Shown one piece after another: positions 12,522 to 24,056 of a stretch of 64,000 bases of DNA. Origin of the DNA: Mucor racemosus (Eukaryota; Mucoromycota; Mucoromycetes; Mucorales; Mucoraceae); NCBI GenBank assembly GCA_027405735.1, contig JAPEHQ010000008.1, positions 992,001 through 1,056,000 of the forward strand. Reading direction: 5' to 3'. The notes under the pieces are model-generated. The model worked only from the letters and a program-made list of their open reading frames with translations, did not search any database and had not been told where the DNA came from. The translations under genes were made by a program, and so were the position numbers. Every line of letters begins with the position of its first letter. Within the stretch, counting starts at the first letter, position 1.

Positions 12522-14284
12522 ATGGTACAATATCTGATACCAAAACTACTTTATATATGCCTGTATGGTGTATTAGGCTCTGCGATCCCTTATCTTTCCT
12601 TGTTTTACGCAGATAGTTTACATTTACCATCACAACAAATTGGTATCATTTTAGCTATTGCTCCGTTTATTCAAAGTGTAGCTTGTCCATTTTGGACAAT
12701 GCAAGTGGACAGGAGACCTCATTGGCATGGCACTTTGATGGCAATTTTGATGTTTATTGGTGGTCTTAGTGTAATAGCCCTCATGTTTATACCAGTGTTC
12801 CTTTCTCAAGGTACTCCATCAACAATATTATCTATTACTATTGCACTTGCCGTAAGTTTCGCCTTTTTTGGTCAACCAGTAACCGTATTGGTCGACAGTG
12901 CTGTATTAAAAATATTGGGAGATAATGGAATATACTATGGTAAAAAGAGAAAGGAAAAAAAAAAAAAAAAAAAAAAAGAAAACCAAACAGCTCTAATTTT
13001 TGTTATAGGCGACCAACGACTTTGGGGCTCGGTATCTAATGGTGTTTGTATATTGGTTGTTGGTTACGTTATTGCTGAATTTGGAATTAACTGTGCATTT
13101 TACATATTTGGAGGCAGTGTAATTGGATTCATTGCAATTGCTTTGTGTACTAATGTAACAGACCAAGGTAGCAGTTTAACAAATGTCATAACAGATAGGG
13201 AACGGGATCCGCTTCTAATTACACAAGGCAAAAATAAATCAATAAGAGGATTTTACACAACAGACCCGAACATGGATAATAATGACATTGATTTTGATGT
13301 TCCTTCATCCAACATTCGACGTGTTACTAGCACAGCTAGTAGCCATGCAAATACGTTGATTTTGGATAACGAACAAAATCTATTAAATTTACAACGGACC
13401 GCTACTTCTATAGCAGCACGAGATGTTTATGATGAAGTCAATGTATTACTTGATCAAATGGATAGTTTACCGCCTTTAGGCCTTGCTTTATCCCATATAC
13501 CAACTGTAGACACCTCATTAGCAGCATTCGCTACTATTTTAGATGAACAAGAACGACATGAAATGAGTGCAAGTTTAAAGAATACAATATTCGGATCAAC
13601 CAAAGTTTGGACATTCTTATTAATGACACTATTATTTGGCGTCTTTTATTCAATGGTTGCACAGTTCTTGTTCTTATTTTTAAAGCAGGACTTGGAGTTA
13701 AGCTCTTCAGTAATAGGATGGACGGGCCCACTTGGAGGGATCACAGAAGTTTCAACTTTCTACGTCTCACGACTTGTAAGTTGTGTATATAATGGATTAT
13801 TTGGATTTGTAAATTCATTATATCTGTATATGTAGTTGTTAAAAAAGTATAATGTCAGTAGTTTAGTCACTTGCTCACATTTGACTATAATCCTCAGAAA
13901 TGTGATTTATAAGACTCTTGTACCGAATCAACAAAGCACACTTTGGATAGCGTTATCGTTACAATTATTAAACGGTAAGTTTACATAAAGAAGAAGCTGC
14001 TCAGTAGGATAGTAAAATATTATTTGCAATATTAAGGTTTTTCGTATGCAATGATCTGGTCGACTTGTGTATCAGAAGTTGATCAAATGTTTCCAATGAA
14101 TCAAAGAGCAATTGCACAAGGAATACTTGCTGCTCTGTTTTCAGGTCTTGGGTTTGGTTTAGGTTGTATCTTGGGCGGCTTTGCGTATGAAAATTATGGA
14201 CCTCAAATGTTGTTTAATGTATCCATTGCTGTAGCAGTTATCAGCTTAACCGTATTTTGGTGCGGTAGATTAACGAAATCATAA
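12522..14284 (+). CDS. Major facilitator superfamily transporter (MFS_1-like)
   Basis: Exons 12522-12939, 13009-13775, 13836-13974 and 14037-14284. Intron 1 is 69 nt, a multiple of three and free of stops, so a naive ORF reads through it. It contains a long A run and ends TTATAG before GCGACC, restoring YYGDQRLWGS. The first ATG is 12522. The N-terminal half has about six membrane segments beginning YICLYGVLGSAIPYLSLFYA. A hydrophilic central loop of about 130 residues follows, then the second membrane bundle ending GFGLGCILGGFAYENYGP. The DQRLWGSVSNG and PLGGITEV signatures resemble the MFS_1-like/MFSD6 group of eukaryotic permeases. The substrate cannot be inferred. Confidence 0.85.
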
Positions 14285-15594
14285 ACCTTAGTTGGCTTTT
14301 CGGCGCATAATAAATATCCCCTCTCCCTTTTTACTATTACTACAATTTTTTTTTTTTTTTTTTTCACTCCTATGTAAAATGTACATGAATATATTTGATT
14401 TGATTTGATAAATAAATAAATAAATAAAAGTTGTATCTCACGATACTGTACGATGGCAAAGAGAATGCCCCCCTTTTCTTTATTCTTCTAATTAGGTTGT
14501 TATCAAGTTGATCATTTATCATCATATTTAATTGGTCGATATTGCACTTTTGAACATGAGGGTTCATACATTATTTTGGCTCCAATTTTGCGCCACAAGA
14601 TATAGCTTAATCTAGTGAAGCCGGGCATTTCTAGTTTGTCCTCCTTAAGTTTTATTTGGTGTCTCCATATTTTCAAATCTGTCTTAGTGCTGTATCCGTA
14701 GTTTTGTGACATAAATTCAGGTACAAACGTTTCATACAACTTAAAATCAAATACATATAGTAAAACCCGAGATATATACATACATGCTGCGTATATTCTA
14801 TGTAAAAAGCGAATTGCTTCTATAGGTTTAGTTTATTTCGCTTTTATTCCTTTTTTGATTAAATGTATTGTTTAAATCAGGGATACTATCATTGGTTAGC
14901 TTAGTGGCCGGGATCTTTTTCTTTCCAATACTCTAGATTTGGTAAAATAGAAAATGTAACCACTACAAAGAATATTTGCACAACAGAAAGTGGAAAATAG
15001 TTTCTTCTATGTAACTCTCCTAGCTTATTCCCTGTTCGTTTTCGTTCTCCCTATGTATGACTCCGTTCTCCGAGTATGTGTATTCCATCTATGAAGACTC
15101 TTTTTAGTCAAATAGAAAAATAAAACACCAAAAATATTGGAAAAAAAATCCTTGCACAAATAATCATCTAAAAAAAAAATTAAAATGTCATCTAGTTGAA
15201 ACCATCGCTCATAATTAATAGCCTTTCTCTCTCTTTATTGTAGACTTAAAAACCATGTATTATACTGTATAATATTCAATACATATAGAAAAAGAACATA
15301 AAGAAAGAATATTGTTTATACAATACAATAAAAATATATATATATATAAAACAGAGAGAAAAACAACGAGCAAAAAGATAACCTCCTTATTCCTGCTTAT
15401 TTTCATTATCATACACATATAACAAAATAACAGTGCACGCCTAAGAATAGTAATTGATCTTTCAAACTTGACATGAAATTTCTCAAATGATTCAGACTGT
15501 ACAACCAATCTCTGTTATTCCATTTTGACTATAAATAAACAACATATTTTCTAGATTTTGTATTCTTTGTGCCTCCTTTTGCTTCTATTCTATC
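14285..15594. other. Intergenic region between transporter and zinc-finger genes
   Basis: This stretch contains a T16 tract (about 14349) and TAAA repeats (14410-14427) at the 3' end of the transporter gene, one possible minus-strand exon (14512-14737, listed separately), and TATATATATATA (about 15338). It probably includes the zinc-finger gene promoter. Confidence 0.45.
14512..14737 (-). CDS. Possible terminal exon of an unidentified gene
   Basis: A minus-strand frame of about 75 codons opens just after a plausible acceptor (TTTTAAG, about 14738) and ends TAYDDK-stop-like in TAA near 14512. Its composition (KTDLKIWRHQIKLKEDK, GFTRLSYILWRKIGAKIMYE) is protein-like rather than A+T noise. A possible 5' exon lies near 15080 (MEYTYSENGVIHREN). 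I do not recognise the family, and no complete gene model could be built. It may be real, decayed or chance. Confidence 0.28.
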
Positions 15595-16515
15595 ATGAAA
15601 ACTGAAAATTATTCATATCAACCTCTTTCATCCTATATTCCATCATATAACGACGATCCTATATCTCTTGGTTATATCTCTCCATCATCTACTTGCTCTT
15701 CCTCTTCTTTGCTATCGGAAACATCTTCTTGTTCTTCTTATTCTTCTTCGTCATCATCGTCTTTAACTGCTCCAGAGCCTGAATTTGATGATCAAAAGAT
15801 AAGAAATAACATAATTCAGCATTTAGTTTCAAAGCCAAAACCCAAGAAGCAATATCAATGTCCTCAATGTTTAAAGAGTTTTACTCGTCCAAGTGCCCTG
15901 CAAACACATTCCTACACTCATACCAATGAGAAGCCCTTTCAATGCCAAAGGTAATGATATTTTTTTCTATTGTGGTATATTATGAGAAATTAACAAATCT
16001 TTAGTCCTAATTGTGGCCGGTCTTTTTCTGTTGTATCTAATTTGAGACGCCATTTCAAGGTACACCAAAAGGCTGCTATTGGGGATAAATTGTCTGCAGA
16101 GGATCGACTGCGATGTGTTCGTAATTTGATGAAAAGAAGTGATAAGATACTGGCAACCAAAAAGCAAATTTCACAATACACTTCAATTGCTCTTTCTCTT
16201 CCTCCTCAGCAACAACAAAGAAACCAATCATTATACCCTCTGCCACCACTTTTACCGCAACCACAGCCCCAAACTCACTATCCACGCCGTCTCATCTTAC
16301 CAGACCTAAACATAAACAATAATAACAACTTCACCTTACATGACGCTAATCAAAATATGGCTGCTCTTTCAGATCATACTACTTCTACTTCAAGTTCCAA
16401 CCTATCAATGTATTATTTCAATCAATTTGGTGCTCCCAATACAAACACTGCATCTACTAAAACTACTATAAACAACTACTCTACTTCTTATGGTGGTAAT
16501 AGTATTATATTTTAA
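15595..16515 (+). CDS. C2H2 zinc-finger transcription factor, two fingers
   Basis: Exons 15595-15950 and 16005-16515 give 288 aa. The N-terminus is Ser-rich (long SSS runs, residues about 25-62). Two adjacent C2H2 fingers follow at about 83-135. The first is YQCPQCLKSF...HSYTH (CX2C...HX3H), then a TNEKPF linker, and the second is CQSPNCGRSF...HFKVH with CX4C spacing. The intron falls inside the second finger between the linker and its second Cys. The C-terminus is rich in Gln, Pro, Asn and Thr, as in fungal activators. The finger pair is expected to bind a short DNA site in the nucleus. The target pathway is unknown. Confidence 0.85.
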
Positions 16516-17697
16516 TGTAATTATTTCTTTCAAGGTCAAGATAGTTATGAAACTAAACTCTCTCGTTGTTTATTTCAAGCCCAATACACCTTTATTTTAT
16601 CTTTTCTGTATATGTTTATTGATTAGTATATGGCCCTTTTTCTTTCTTTAAACACTCATTCTCATCAAAGTGAATTTACTATGCTCATGTTTTATTATTA
16701 TTATATCCAGTTAGTTCCGTATTCATTGGTTTACATACACGCATATATACCTTACCAACCAAATAAAACCAGCTCTTTCTCACGTTAGTATATAAAAGCT
16801 TTGTTGGATGTTGAATTTAAGCTTTTTCTTCCAAAATCAAAAGCTTATTTTTTCTTCTGTTTGCACATATTTTACGCAACCGCAATCTGTATTCTTTAAT
16901 GTCCATCAGGGAAAACCATCTCTCCTTTTTTTATTACAATAATCATAATTGCTGTTGTAATACAAGTGTAAAAGGAGCAAAAGGAATTGGGTTATGATAA
17001 ATGACAATAAATCCGATCTCCTTGATCTAATTACCATATAATTTGGTTGTGTTGATCAATTTATCTTTTCTACACACCATACTCTCGGGCTGCAGTGTAC
17101 ATATTGTACGTACGGTATAATCAGAAGCTTTTACAGATAAATATTAAGCTTCTTTTTTTTTTTTTTGTTACACATCGATAGGAGTTTCCGTCTTTTTTAA
17201 AAGTAGAATTTTGATAATATTTTTGTCAGTACATCATCGACACTAATGTCATCTTCAATTGTTTCAACATCTTTTCATAATTGAGAGAAAGTTCCATTTT
17301 AGTAAACTTGTTAAAGAGAGAAAAGTCGTATTCTGTAACACGGCATTTTTGCTAAATCAACAAAAATCTGTAATGTGCGCATATCACGGAATATTCCACA
17401 GTTATACAACTGCGTGTTTATAACAAGAATCAGGTACCATGTAAAATAGATAACAAACATCTACATAAGGGCTTCCCCCGATATTTTTATAGAATAATAT
17501 TTACGTTTATATATATAATATCAGAACGAAATATTATGTATAAATTTTCTTTTTATTATAATTATTACGATTAGAATGTTACATTTATGTCTATTTTCTG
17601 GCATTTTTAGTTAATCTAGCATTCTCGCTATCATCCAGACTTGATACATATAATAAGTTAATGATATATATTAAATACAGATTCAATTAAAATTAAC
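16516..17697. other. Intergenic region between convergent genes
   Basis: The zinc-finger and Ptm1-like genes converge here. The region has pyrimidine-rich tracts and a T14 run (about 17151), with no supported ORF or RNA gene. Confidence 0.5.
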
Positions 17698-19871
17698 TTA
17701 CTGATCATCATCGTATTCATTGTCATCTTCTTCGTCTTGATCCACATGTAACAGTGCGCTTTGTTCGCCTCCTTTACCTCCCTTTGGATGATGATAACCA
17801 CTACCTGTATTCTTTTTAGATGTCAAATCAGACAACTCGACATATTTAGTAATTTGTTGATGATCGTCATCTTCCTCGTCTGTAAGTTCACCACCTAATT
17901 CAAAGATTGCGGATTCATCTTCGATACCACGATGATTTGCATGAGCTCCTCCCAATCCACCGGGGTTGCTATTTCCGCCTTGTGATTCCTGATCTTCAAC
18001 TCTTCTTAATCGCTCTTCTAAATCTAAAGCCTCCTCCTCGTCTTGACTGATTTGCATCAAACCATAACGAGCATTATTACTTGTAGGTCTCCATAAAATG
18101 ACAATAATGAAAAATACAATAAAATACAAAACATTCAACATTCCATCCAACATAACCCAACGGTATTTCCAGTTGTTAGCTGCCCAATCAATGGCCATAC
18201 GGCCAGAGAATGCAAACATGTTGAGAATAAAGATGGCAATAACTGCAAGAACTGAGAATAACAAAAGACGATAGAGACGTTTATACATGACCACCTTGAC
18301 ATGTTGTTTGCGCAATTCCAAATCATGAATAGTGCCAGTAATGGAATTAAGTGTCCAAACGTAGAAAATTGTCATGGTAATGGAAAGAGGGAAAATAACC
18401 AATAAAATCAAAAGACCTGCTGTCTCTGGCGATAAGAGCATTGTACCCAAAGTATAAACTACGCCGAAAAAGAAATGGGTACAAGCTAGAATGATACATT
18501 TCTTCATCATGGATCCAAGACTAGGCCTGTGTATTAAATTTCAAGATCAATACGTATTCATATTTTTATATTAGGTTGCATATAACTTTACTTGACAACA
18601 CTGTAGCCCATACACACAATCAACAACATGAAGAAAGACATACTAATATGCAAAATTTAGCTCTAAATAATTAAAGCGATATTCTATACAGCAATTTTAC
18701 CTTGTTCTACCTGCATTTAATAATGCAACAAGTGCCAATAAACCATAAGCTAATAAATAATAAACTGTTAATAATCTACTTTCAAGATTTCGTACAAGAA
18801 GTTCTTACATGTTTTTCCAGTTTGGTTATAAGCTTCCCAGAAACCAAAATTGAATGCCATTTCAACGATAAGGTAGAAAATTGCTGCTGACAAAAAGTGC
18901 TATATAATAAAAATGCATAAGATTGCCTATCAAATGCGAAAATAGAAAAAGCTGCTTACTTGAACAGGTAAAATGTCATCCCAATTACGATAACTTTGAA
19001 TAAACCAAAAGATACCAACTGCTAAATAGATACAAGCAAAAACACCATACAACTATAAAATTTACAAGATAAATATACCAATCAATATAGAAATTTATGC
19101 ACATATTTTACCAAAAGCTTAGGATAATCGACAGCTGGTAATTCACCATAAGGAAATTTCCATTCAACCCAAGCCTCAAACCAAGTTCCATTATCATTTC
19201 CTGCAGGAACCAAAGCCACACAATAATAACCTGTATTTTCAACCTTATACAAAGCCATTTCGGTTTGATTTCCTGTCATGGTGAATGTGGATGTTAAGAT
19301 ACTGGAACTGTTCTTTTGATCAGATGGAAGGTTGATAATGAACTGTCCAATTTGAGAAGATGAACAAAGCTTATGCGAAACAGCTAGTTGATCGCAAACA
19401 TATACAACCTATTATAGAATATTTTGAATATGAATATATCTATAAATGAAAAGTATTCAATTGTTTTTTTTTTACCTCTCCACTTTGTTCGTCATATGCT
19501 CCAAGGTACTCAAAATCTTGCCATTCATATATAAGTAATGAAACTTTACCATGAGACTCTTTACCGATAGAGACTGCATTATGCTATTAGTCTATTGGGG
19601 TTTTTTTTTCATAAACACATATTAATAGACTTGCCTTGAATAAAGGGTTGAGAGCCTCCAGGAATGGATTCTTTACTCCATACACCTGAACAAGATGTTG
19701 CTGAAAAATCGTCGCTGGTCTAGCATGAATGCATTAATTGTAATTGTAAACATATTTAATTTTTTTTCTGAGCTTTACCAAATGAACTTCCTCAGCATTC
19801 AAAGTATTGATTAAGGTAGTCAAGAGAAAGAATATAAATGATATTACTTTCCAAGTCTTGATATTTGCCAT
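17698..19871 (-). CDS. PTM1: Ptm1/GPR107-type seven-TM (GOST family) membrane protein
   Basis: Nine exons on the minus strand: 19871-19779, 19719-19635, 19573-19476, 19408-19112, 19052-18960, 18899-18809, 18749-18701, 18642-18592 and 18526-17698, giving 561 aa. The second intron uses a GC donor (AAG|GCAAGT). An N-terminal signal peptide (MANIKTWKVISFIFFLLTTL) leads into a lumenal domain with N-glycosylation sites. Seven membrane segments begin near LYGVFACIYLAVGIFWFIQ. The tail is a long acidic, Gly-rich cytoplasmic stretch (EEDDDH, DEEDDNEYDDD). This architecture matches the lung-7TM/GOST family (yeast Ptm1, human GPR107/108 and TMEM87) of Golgi and endosome trafficking proteins. The exact paralogue is uncertain. 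Confidence 0.85.
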
Positions 19872-20592
19872 TTTTGTATTAAAATTGTACTAGGCTTGGT
19901 CTATCTAATATATATGCTACTGTTGCTATGATCGATGTAGAGAAACTAGCAATAAAAAATGGGGTTTTCAATAATAAACTATAATTCAGCCTATAAAAAA
20001 TTTCAAGTATAGGTTGCTTTAAAATATAAAAAAGAAAACTAAAACTATAATACAGGAGAGAAGAAAGAGGGGAAGTCGCTTCGCGACGTATCTTGAATTA
20101 TTTTAGTTGAATAGAAGCGCAGCCCAGCCCATTATCATGAGTCGTCGGCGCCAAGAGAACACAAAAACAGTTTATCATTTCCAAAATACTGACGTACACA
20201 GTTCAAAAGAAACCTAAAAGTAATTACGCATTTTTTAATTAGATAAAACACAAATGAAAAAATTTCAGCAAAATTCTGATTTTAATTTTCGTTGCCTCAT
20301 ATGTCTTTTTTGCAAATACGTTTACAAATTACATACCTAAATATTCTTTAAAGGTAAAATTGTGCCTTTTTCTAGCATGTTTCAGAACCTATTGTGTGTT
20401 CCCGAAATTAAATTGCCGCTTACAAATGTTCCGGTAAAGAATATTCTCGTTTGCCGGGAACTCCGGGAAATAAAATGAGCATGCACGTAATTGTCCGGGA
20501 ATTTTTTTTCTTGGAAGGCTTGCTTTTTGAGAAAGAGCATTTTGTGATTGACACAACCAACAAAGCTTGAAGAACCTCCTCTTTTTATCAAT
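19872..20592. other. Divergent promoter region of PTM1-like and RPL33 genes
   Basis: This 720-base region between divergently transcribed genes contains a small perfect hairpin GTCGCTTCGCGAC (about 20071), AGCCCAGCCCA (about 20119) and the CCGGGAA motif cluster listed separately. Confidence 0.5.
20399..20501. promoter_or_regulatory. Cluster of five CCGGGAA/TTCCCGG-like motifs upstream of RPL33
   Basis: TTCCCGAA (20399-20406), TTCCGG (20429-20434) and three CCGGGAA (20454-20460, 20463-20469, 20495-20501) lie 92-194 bases before the RPL33 start codon. Such a G+C-rich recurring word stands out in this A+T-rich context. A GAATATTC palindrome at 20439 lies within the cluster. A role in ribosomal-protein gene control is inferred. 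Confidence 0.5.
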
Positions 20593-21422
20593 ATGTCAGA
20601 CCGGTATGTCAGATTACAATTTGGAAGAAAAACTATAGAATGATAGATGGAAAAAGATAGCATAAGGAATATCATCTGCAAACGATTAGATGAATATACG
20701 AAGGATGGATTGGATTGATGAAACATGGCAATTTCTGGATTAAAGATTTAAAAATGTGCCTTTTTTTTCAAGTGATATTGGAGAAAATACTAGATACAAG
20801 AATAACTCGCATTTGTTTGCAATCATGATAGCAGTAGTCATTTAAATGATACGATTTCTATTATATTAGTAACATTTCGACAGAACAAATCTACATTTGG
20901 GAGGAGAAATTAGGAATGTCAGTATACAGTGGACCTACTCAACAAATGATATTCTCTATCTATCTATCTATCTATCTATCTATTTATTGTTTTGATTCAT
21001 TTCAAATCATTATTCAATGAAATTGATTTACTAAATATATAATCAACATATAGTCTTTACAGTAAGGGCCGTGTTTTGGGTTTCGAGCGTGCTAAGCGTA
21101 CTCAAAACCCCAATGTCTCCTTGATCCAAGTTGAGGGTGTCCAAACCACCAAGGATGCTCAATTCTACCTCGGTAAGCGTATCGCTTATGTTTATCGTGC
21201 TCAACGTGAGGTCAATGGTTCCAAGATCCGTGTTATCTGGGGTCGTATTGCCCGTACTCACGGTACTAACGGTGTTGTCAAGGCTCGTTTCAGAAAGAAC
21301 TTGCCCCCTAAGGTTTTCGGTGCTTCCGTTCGTGTTGTAAGTATTGTAAATCTAGTAATTTCATTAACCTGATAAACTAACTTTTTTTTTAAATACAGAT
21401 GCTTTATCCTTCCAACATCTAA
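20593..21422 (+). CDS. RPL33: 60S ribosomal protein eL33 (L35Ae)
   Basis: Exons 20593-20603, 21054-21336 and 21399-21422 give 105 aa, close to the 107 aa of the yeast protein. The first exon is only 11 nt (ATGTCAGACCG) with donor GTATGT. A 450-nt intron ends ACATATAG, and joining restores [14 protein letters not shown]. The core includes [33 protein letters not shown] and [11 protein letters not shown], and the end FGASVRV-MLYPSNI is diagnostic of eL33. It is a structural protein of the large ribosomal subunit. A model starting in exon 2 would lose the N-terminus. The long first intron contrasts with the 50-70 nt introns of neighbouring genes. Confidence 0.92.
20955..20986. repeat. (CTAT)n microsatellite in the RPL33 first intron
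   Basis: About seven uninterrupted TATC units lie within the 450-nt intron. Confidence 0.9.
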
Positions 21423-21715
21423 ATTGTGTAATCTTTTTTTTATTAAACCATAATAAATAAAATATTAAAAAAAGAAAAGTACTGCATAATTCATTGAGAA
21501 TAATTTATCACCTGTTGAATTGACGATGTCTATTTAAAAATCACATCAGATCATTAAATTTATGTGTAAAATGACAAATTGTTACATTTATCCAATCAGA
21601 TAAGCTGCTCGAGGATGAAACATGACTAGAAAGTTTTTATCAGATTGAGAAATGATCATGATTAACTTCTTTCTTTTTTTCTTTTATAATATTATTTGAT
21701 TATACAAGATAAACC

Positions 21716-22328
21716 ATGTTGAGAAATATCATAAATAGATCTGCTACTAGCAATATTTTGGCTGCTAAAAGACCAATTATGTTGAAAACTACAAGGTTTT
21801 ACCATGAAAAGGTATGCAGATATTAATTAACGATTTATTTTTACATGCATTACTAATCTATTTTTTTTTTCTTTTGTTGGCAAATAGGTCATTGATCATT
21901 ATGAAAAGCCTCGTAATGTAGGATCATTCCCAAAGACAGATATCGATGTTGGCACAGGCCTCGTTGGCGCACCTGCTTGTGGTGATGTTATGAAATTACA
22001 AATCAAAGTAGATGATGCTACTGGCAAAATCACTGATGTTAAATTTAAAACTTTTGGTTGTGGTTCTGCAATTGCTTCTTCTAGTCTTGTGACAGAACGT
22101 GTTCGTGGTATGACATTAGATCAAGCTGGTGCTATCAAAAATACAGAAATCGCACAAGAATTATGCTTACCACCTGTCAAACTTCATTGCTCCAGTAAGT
22201 CTTTTTAAGGGTTTGTCATTCAATCATAAATCTAAACATTTATAATGCATTTAGTGCTTGCTGAAGATGCTATTAAATCAGCTATTAATGACTACAAGTC
22301 AAAGCGTAAGGCTACGCTTGCTGCATGA
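21716..22328 (+). CDS. ISU1: Mitochondrial iron-sulfur cluster scaffold protein Isu1
   Basis: Exons 21716-21811, 21888-22194 and 22255-22328 give 158 aa. Residues 1-30 form a basic, hydroxylated mitochondrial presequence (MLRNIINRSATSNILAAKRP). The mature IscU/NifU-N domain starts VIDHYEKPRNVGSF. The three cluster ligands are present: Cys 63 in GAPACGDVM, Cys 90 in FGCGSA and Cys 133 in LHCSML. Asp 65, which makes clusters labile in this family, and the Hsp70-binding LPPVK motif (126-130) are also present. The protein assembles 2Fe-2S clusters with Nfs1-Isd11, frataxin and Ssq1/Jac1 in the matrix. It looks fully functional. Confidence 0.95.
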
Positions 22329-22776
22329 AAAAGAGTTAATTACATTGGTAACACAAAAACACTATCTTCAAACGCCTCTACCCTTCTTTCTTTCTTCCCC
22401 CCACCCCCACCCCTACTTTTTTATTTCTTGTATTTTGATACGATGGTAAATCAACAAAACAACAAAACAACGGCATATCAATATATACGGTACATTACAT
22501 CCGCACGTAGAGTTTCTTTTGTACTAACCTTGCACTAAAAAATATTATACTTTTAGAACCAGTATCATCCCGTTTTTTTTTGTTTTCTCTGATTAAATAA
22601 AATTTATAAAGAATATTTCGTGTTTTATGTTGATGTTACAAAGTGGCGTGTGAAGATGCAAGAAGCGAGAAAGAAACAAAATTAAGGAGACAAGTTTATA
22701 AAGGGGTTATTTGTTTTATTTCTTTTTTTTACTCTTTTCCCCTCTTCTTTTTCTTTATATCTTTAGAAATTTCATC
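22329..22776. other. Intergenic region ISU1-SLC35F6-like
   Basis: This holds the ISU1 3' UTR with a C-rich run (CCCCCCACCCCCACCCC, about 22397) and AATAAAAT (about 22597), then a pyrimidine-rich promoter (CTCTTTTCCCCTCTTC, about 22731). No further gene is seen. Confidence 0.5.
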
Positions 22777-24056
22777 ATGTCTGCGGTTTATACCGTGTTT
22801 TTAACTATAGGATTGTTAATATCTGGTAATTTATTTGTTGCGTCTATATAATATAAAAACACGCAAATTTTATTTTAACGCTTAAATCTTTTAGGTGTCT
22901 GTATTCCTTTGATATTAACATATCAAGACAATCAAAAAATTCATGTCAAACAAGATGATAAAGCAGAGGAAGATTTCTATTATTTCAGCCAGCCTTTGCT
23001 CCAAACTTCCATGATATTTTTGGGCGAGCTTATTTGTATCTTGGTAATCCATTTGGTTACAAAAACACCTTCTATGCTTGATCGATCTATGCGTGAAGCT
23101 GTGCAGCCACATAATTCCAACTCTTATAGTGATTATAATGACTGGGCTATGCCTCGTACATCGGTTTGGTCTTGGTCTGCTGCTTGGTTTATCCTGCCCA
23201 GTGCATGCGACTTGATTGCTACTACCGTAATGTGTTTATAATTTACATGATAATAATATTTTGATGCTCAATATCTGCTATCATTTAGTTGCTGAATTTA
23301 GGTTTGATTTACACTACTCCCTCTGTTTATCAAATGATGAAGAGTAGTATTGTTGGTTTTTCTGCCATCTTTAGTTGTTTATTCTTGTCTCGCAAATTTC
23401 TAAACAAAGAATGGATATCTATATCTGCTATTCTTTTAGGTACCTTGACCATTATCGGTTCTGTCTTGTACAAGGATAAGGTTAACTACTTGGGTCCTAT
23501 ATTTTTAGTGGTAGCACAACTATTTGTTGCAGGTCAGTTTATTTTGGAAGAATATTTGATGGATCGTTTCCATCTTGATCCCGTCAGAGCCATGGGTATT
23601 GAGGGTGTTTTTGGTACTTTATTATTGAGCGGTGCTTTAGTTATCACTGCATTATTTGGTCAGAATGAATTTGATATCACTCAAGGTTTTCAAGATCTAT
23701 TCAACTCTTACAATTTATGGCAAAGTGCTCTTTTATTAGCATTTATGGTGGCTATCTTTAATTTCTTTGGCTTGGCAGTCAGTACTGCCATTGGAGTACC
23801 TGGACGCAGTATGATTGACACTTCAAGGTTAGTTTACAAGGAAATTAATGATACCATATTTCAACTATTAACATACAAATTTTTAATTAGAACTGTTTTA
23901 ACTTGGGTGATTGCTATTCGCTATGGATGGGATTCATTTTCTTGGTTCGAACTTGTTGGGTTCACAATCTTGGTATTCGGTGTATTCATCTTTAATGGTG
24001 TATTTACTAGATTGAAATCAAGTGTTGTTGGTGAATCGACACCATTATTATCTTGA
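22777..24056 (+). CDS. SLC35F6-like drug/metabolite-superfamily transporter
   Basis: Exons 22777-22825, 22895-23226, 23289-23827 and 23891-24056 give 361 aa. The third intron is in phase and stop-free in one frame, so it is easily read through; splicing joins MIDTSR to TVLTWVIAIRYGW. About ten membrane segments are visible, starting MSAVYTVFLTIGLLISGVCI. The second-half motif RMF-like block is replaced by GLIYTTPSVYQMMKSS, typical of the SLC35F/EamA fold (the PSVYQMLRG block of SLC35F6). The C-terminus ESTPLLS resembles lysosomal/vacuolar sorting signals of this subgroup. The substrate is not predictable. Confidence 0.82.

Noticed and set aside
20604..21053. Possible snoRNA in the RPL33 intron
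   Set aside because: TTGATGA (20715) resembles a C box, but no properly placed D box or terminal stem was found.
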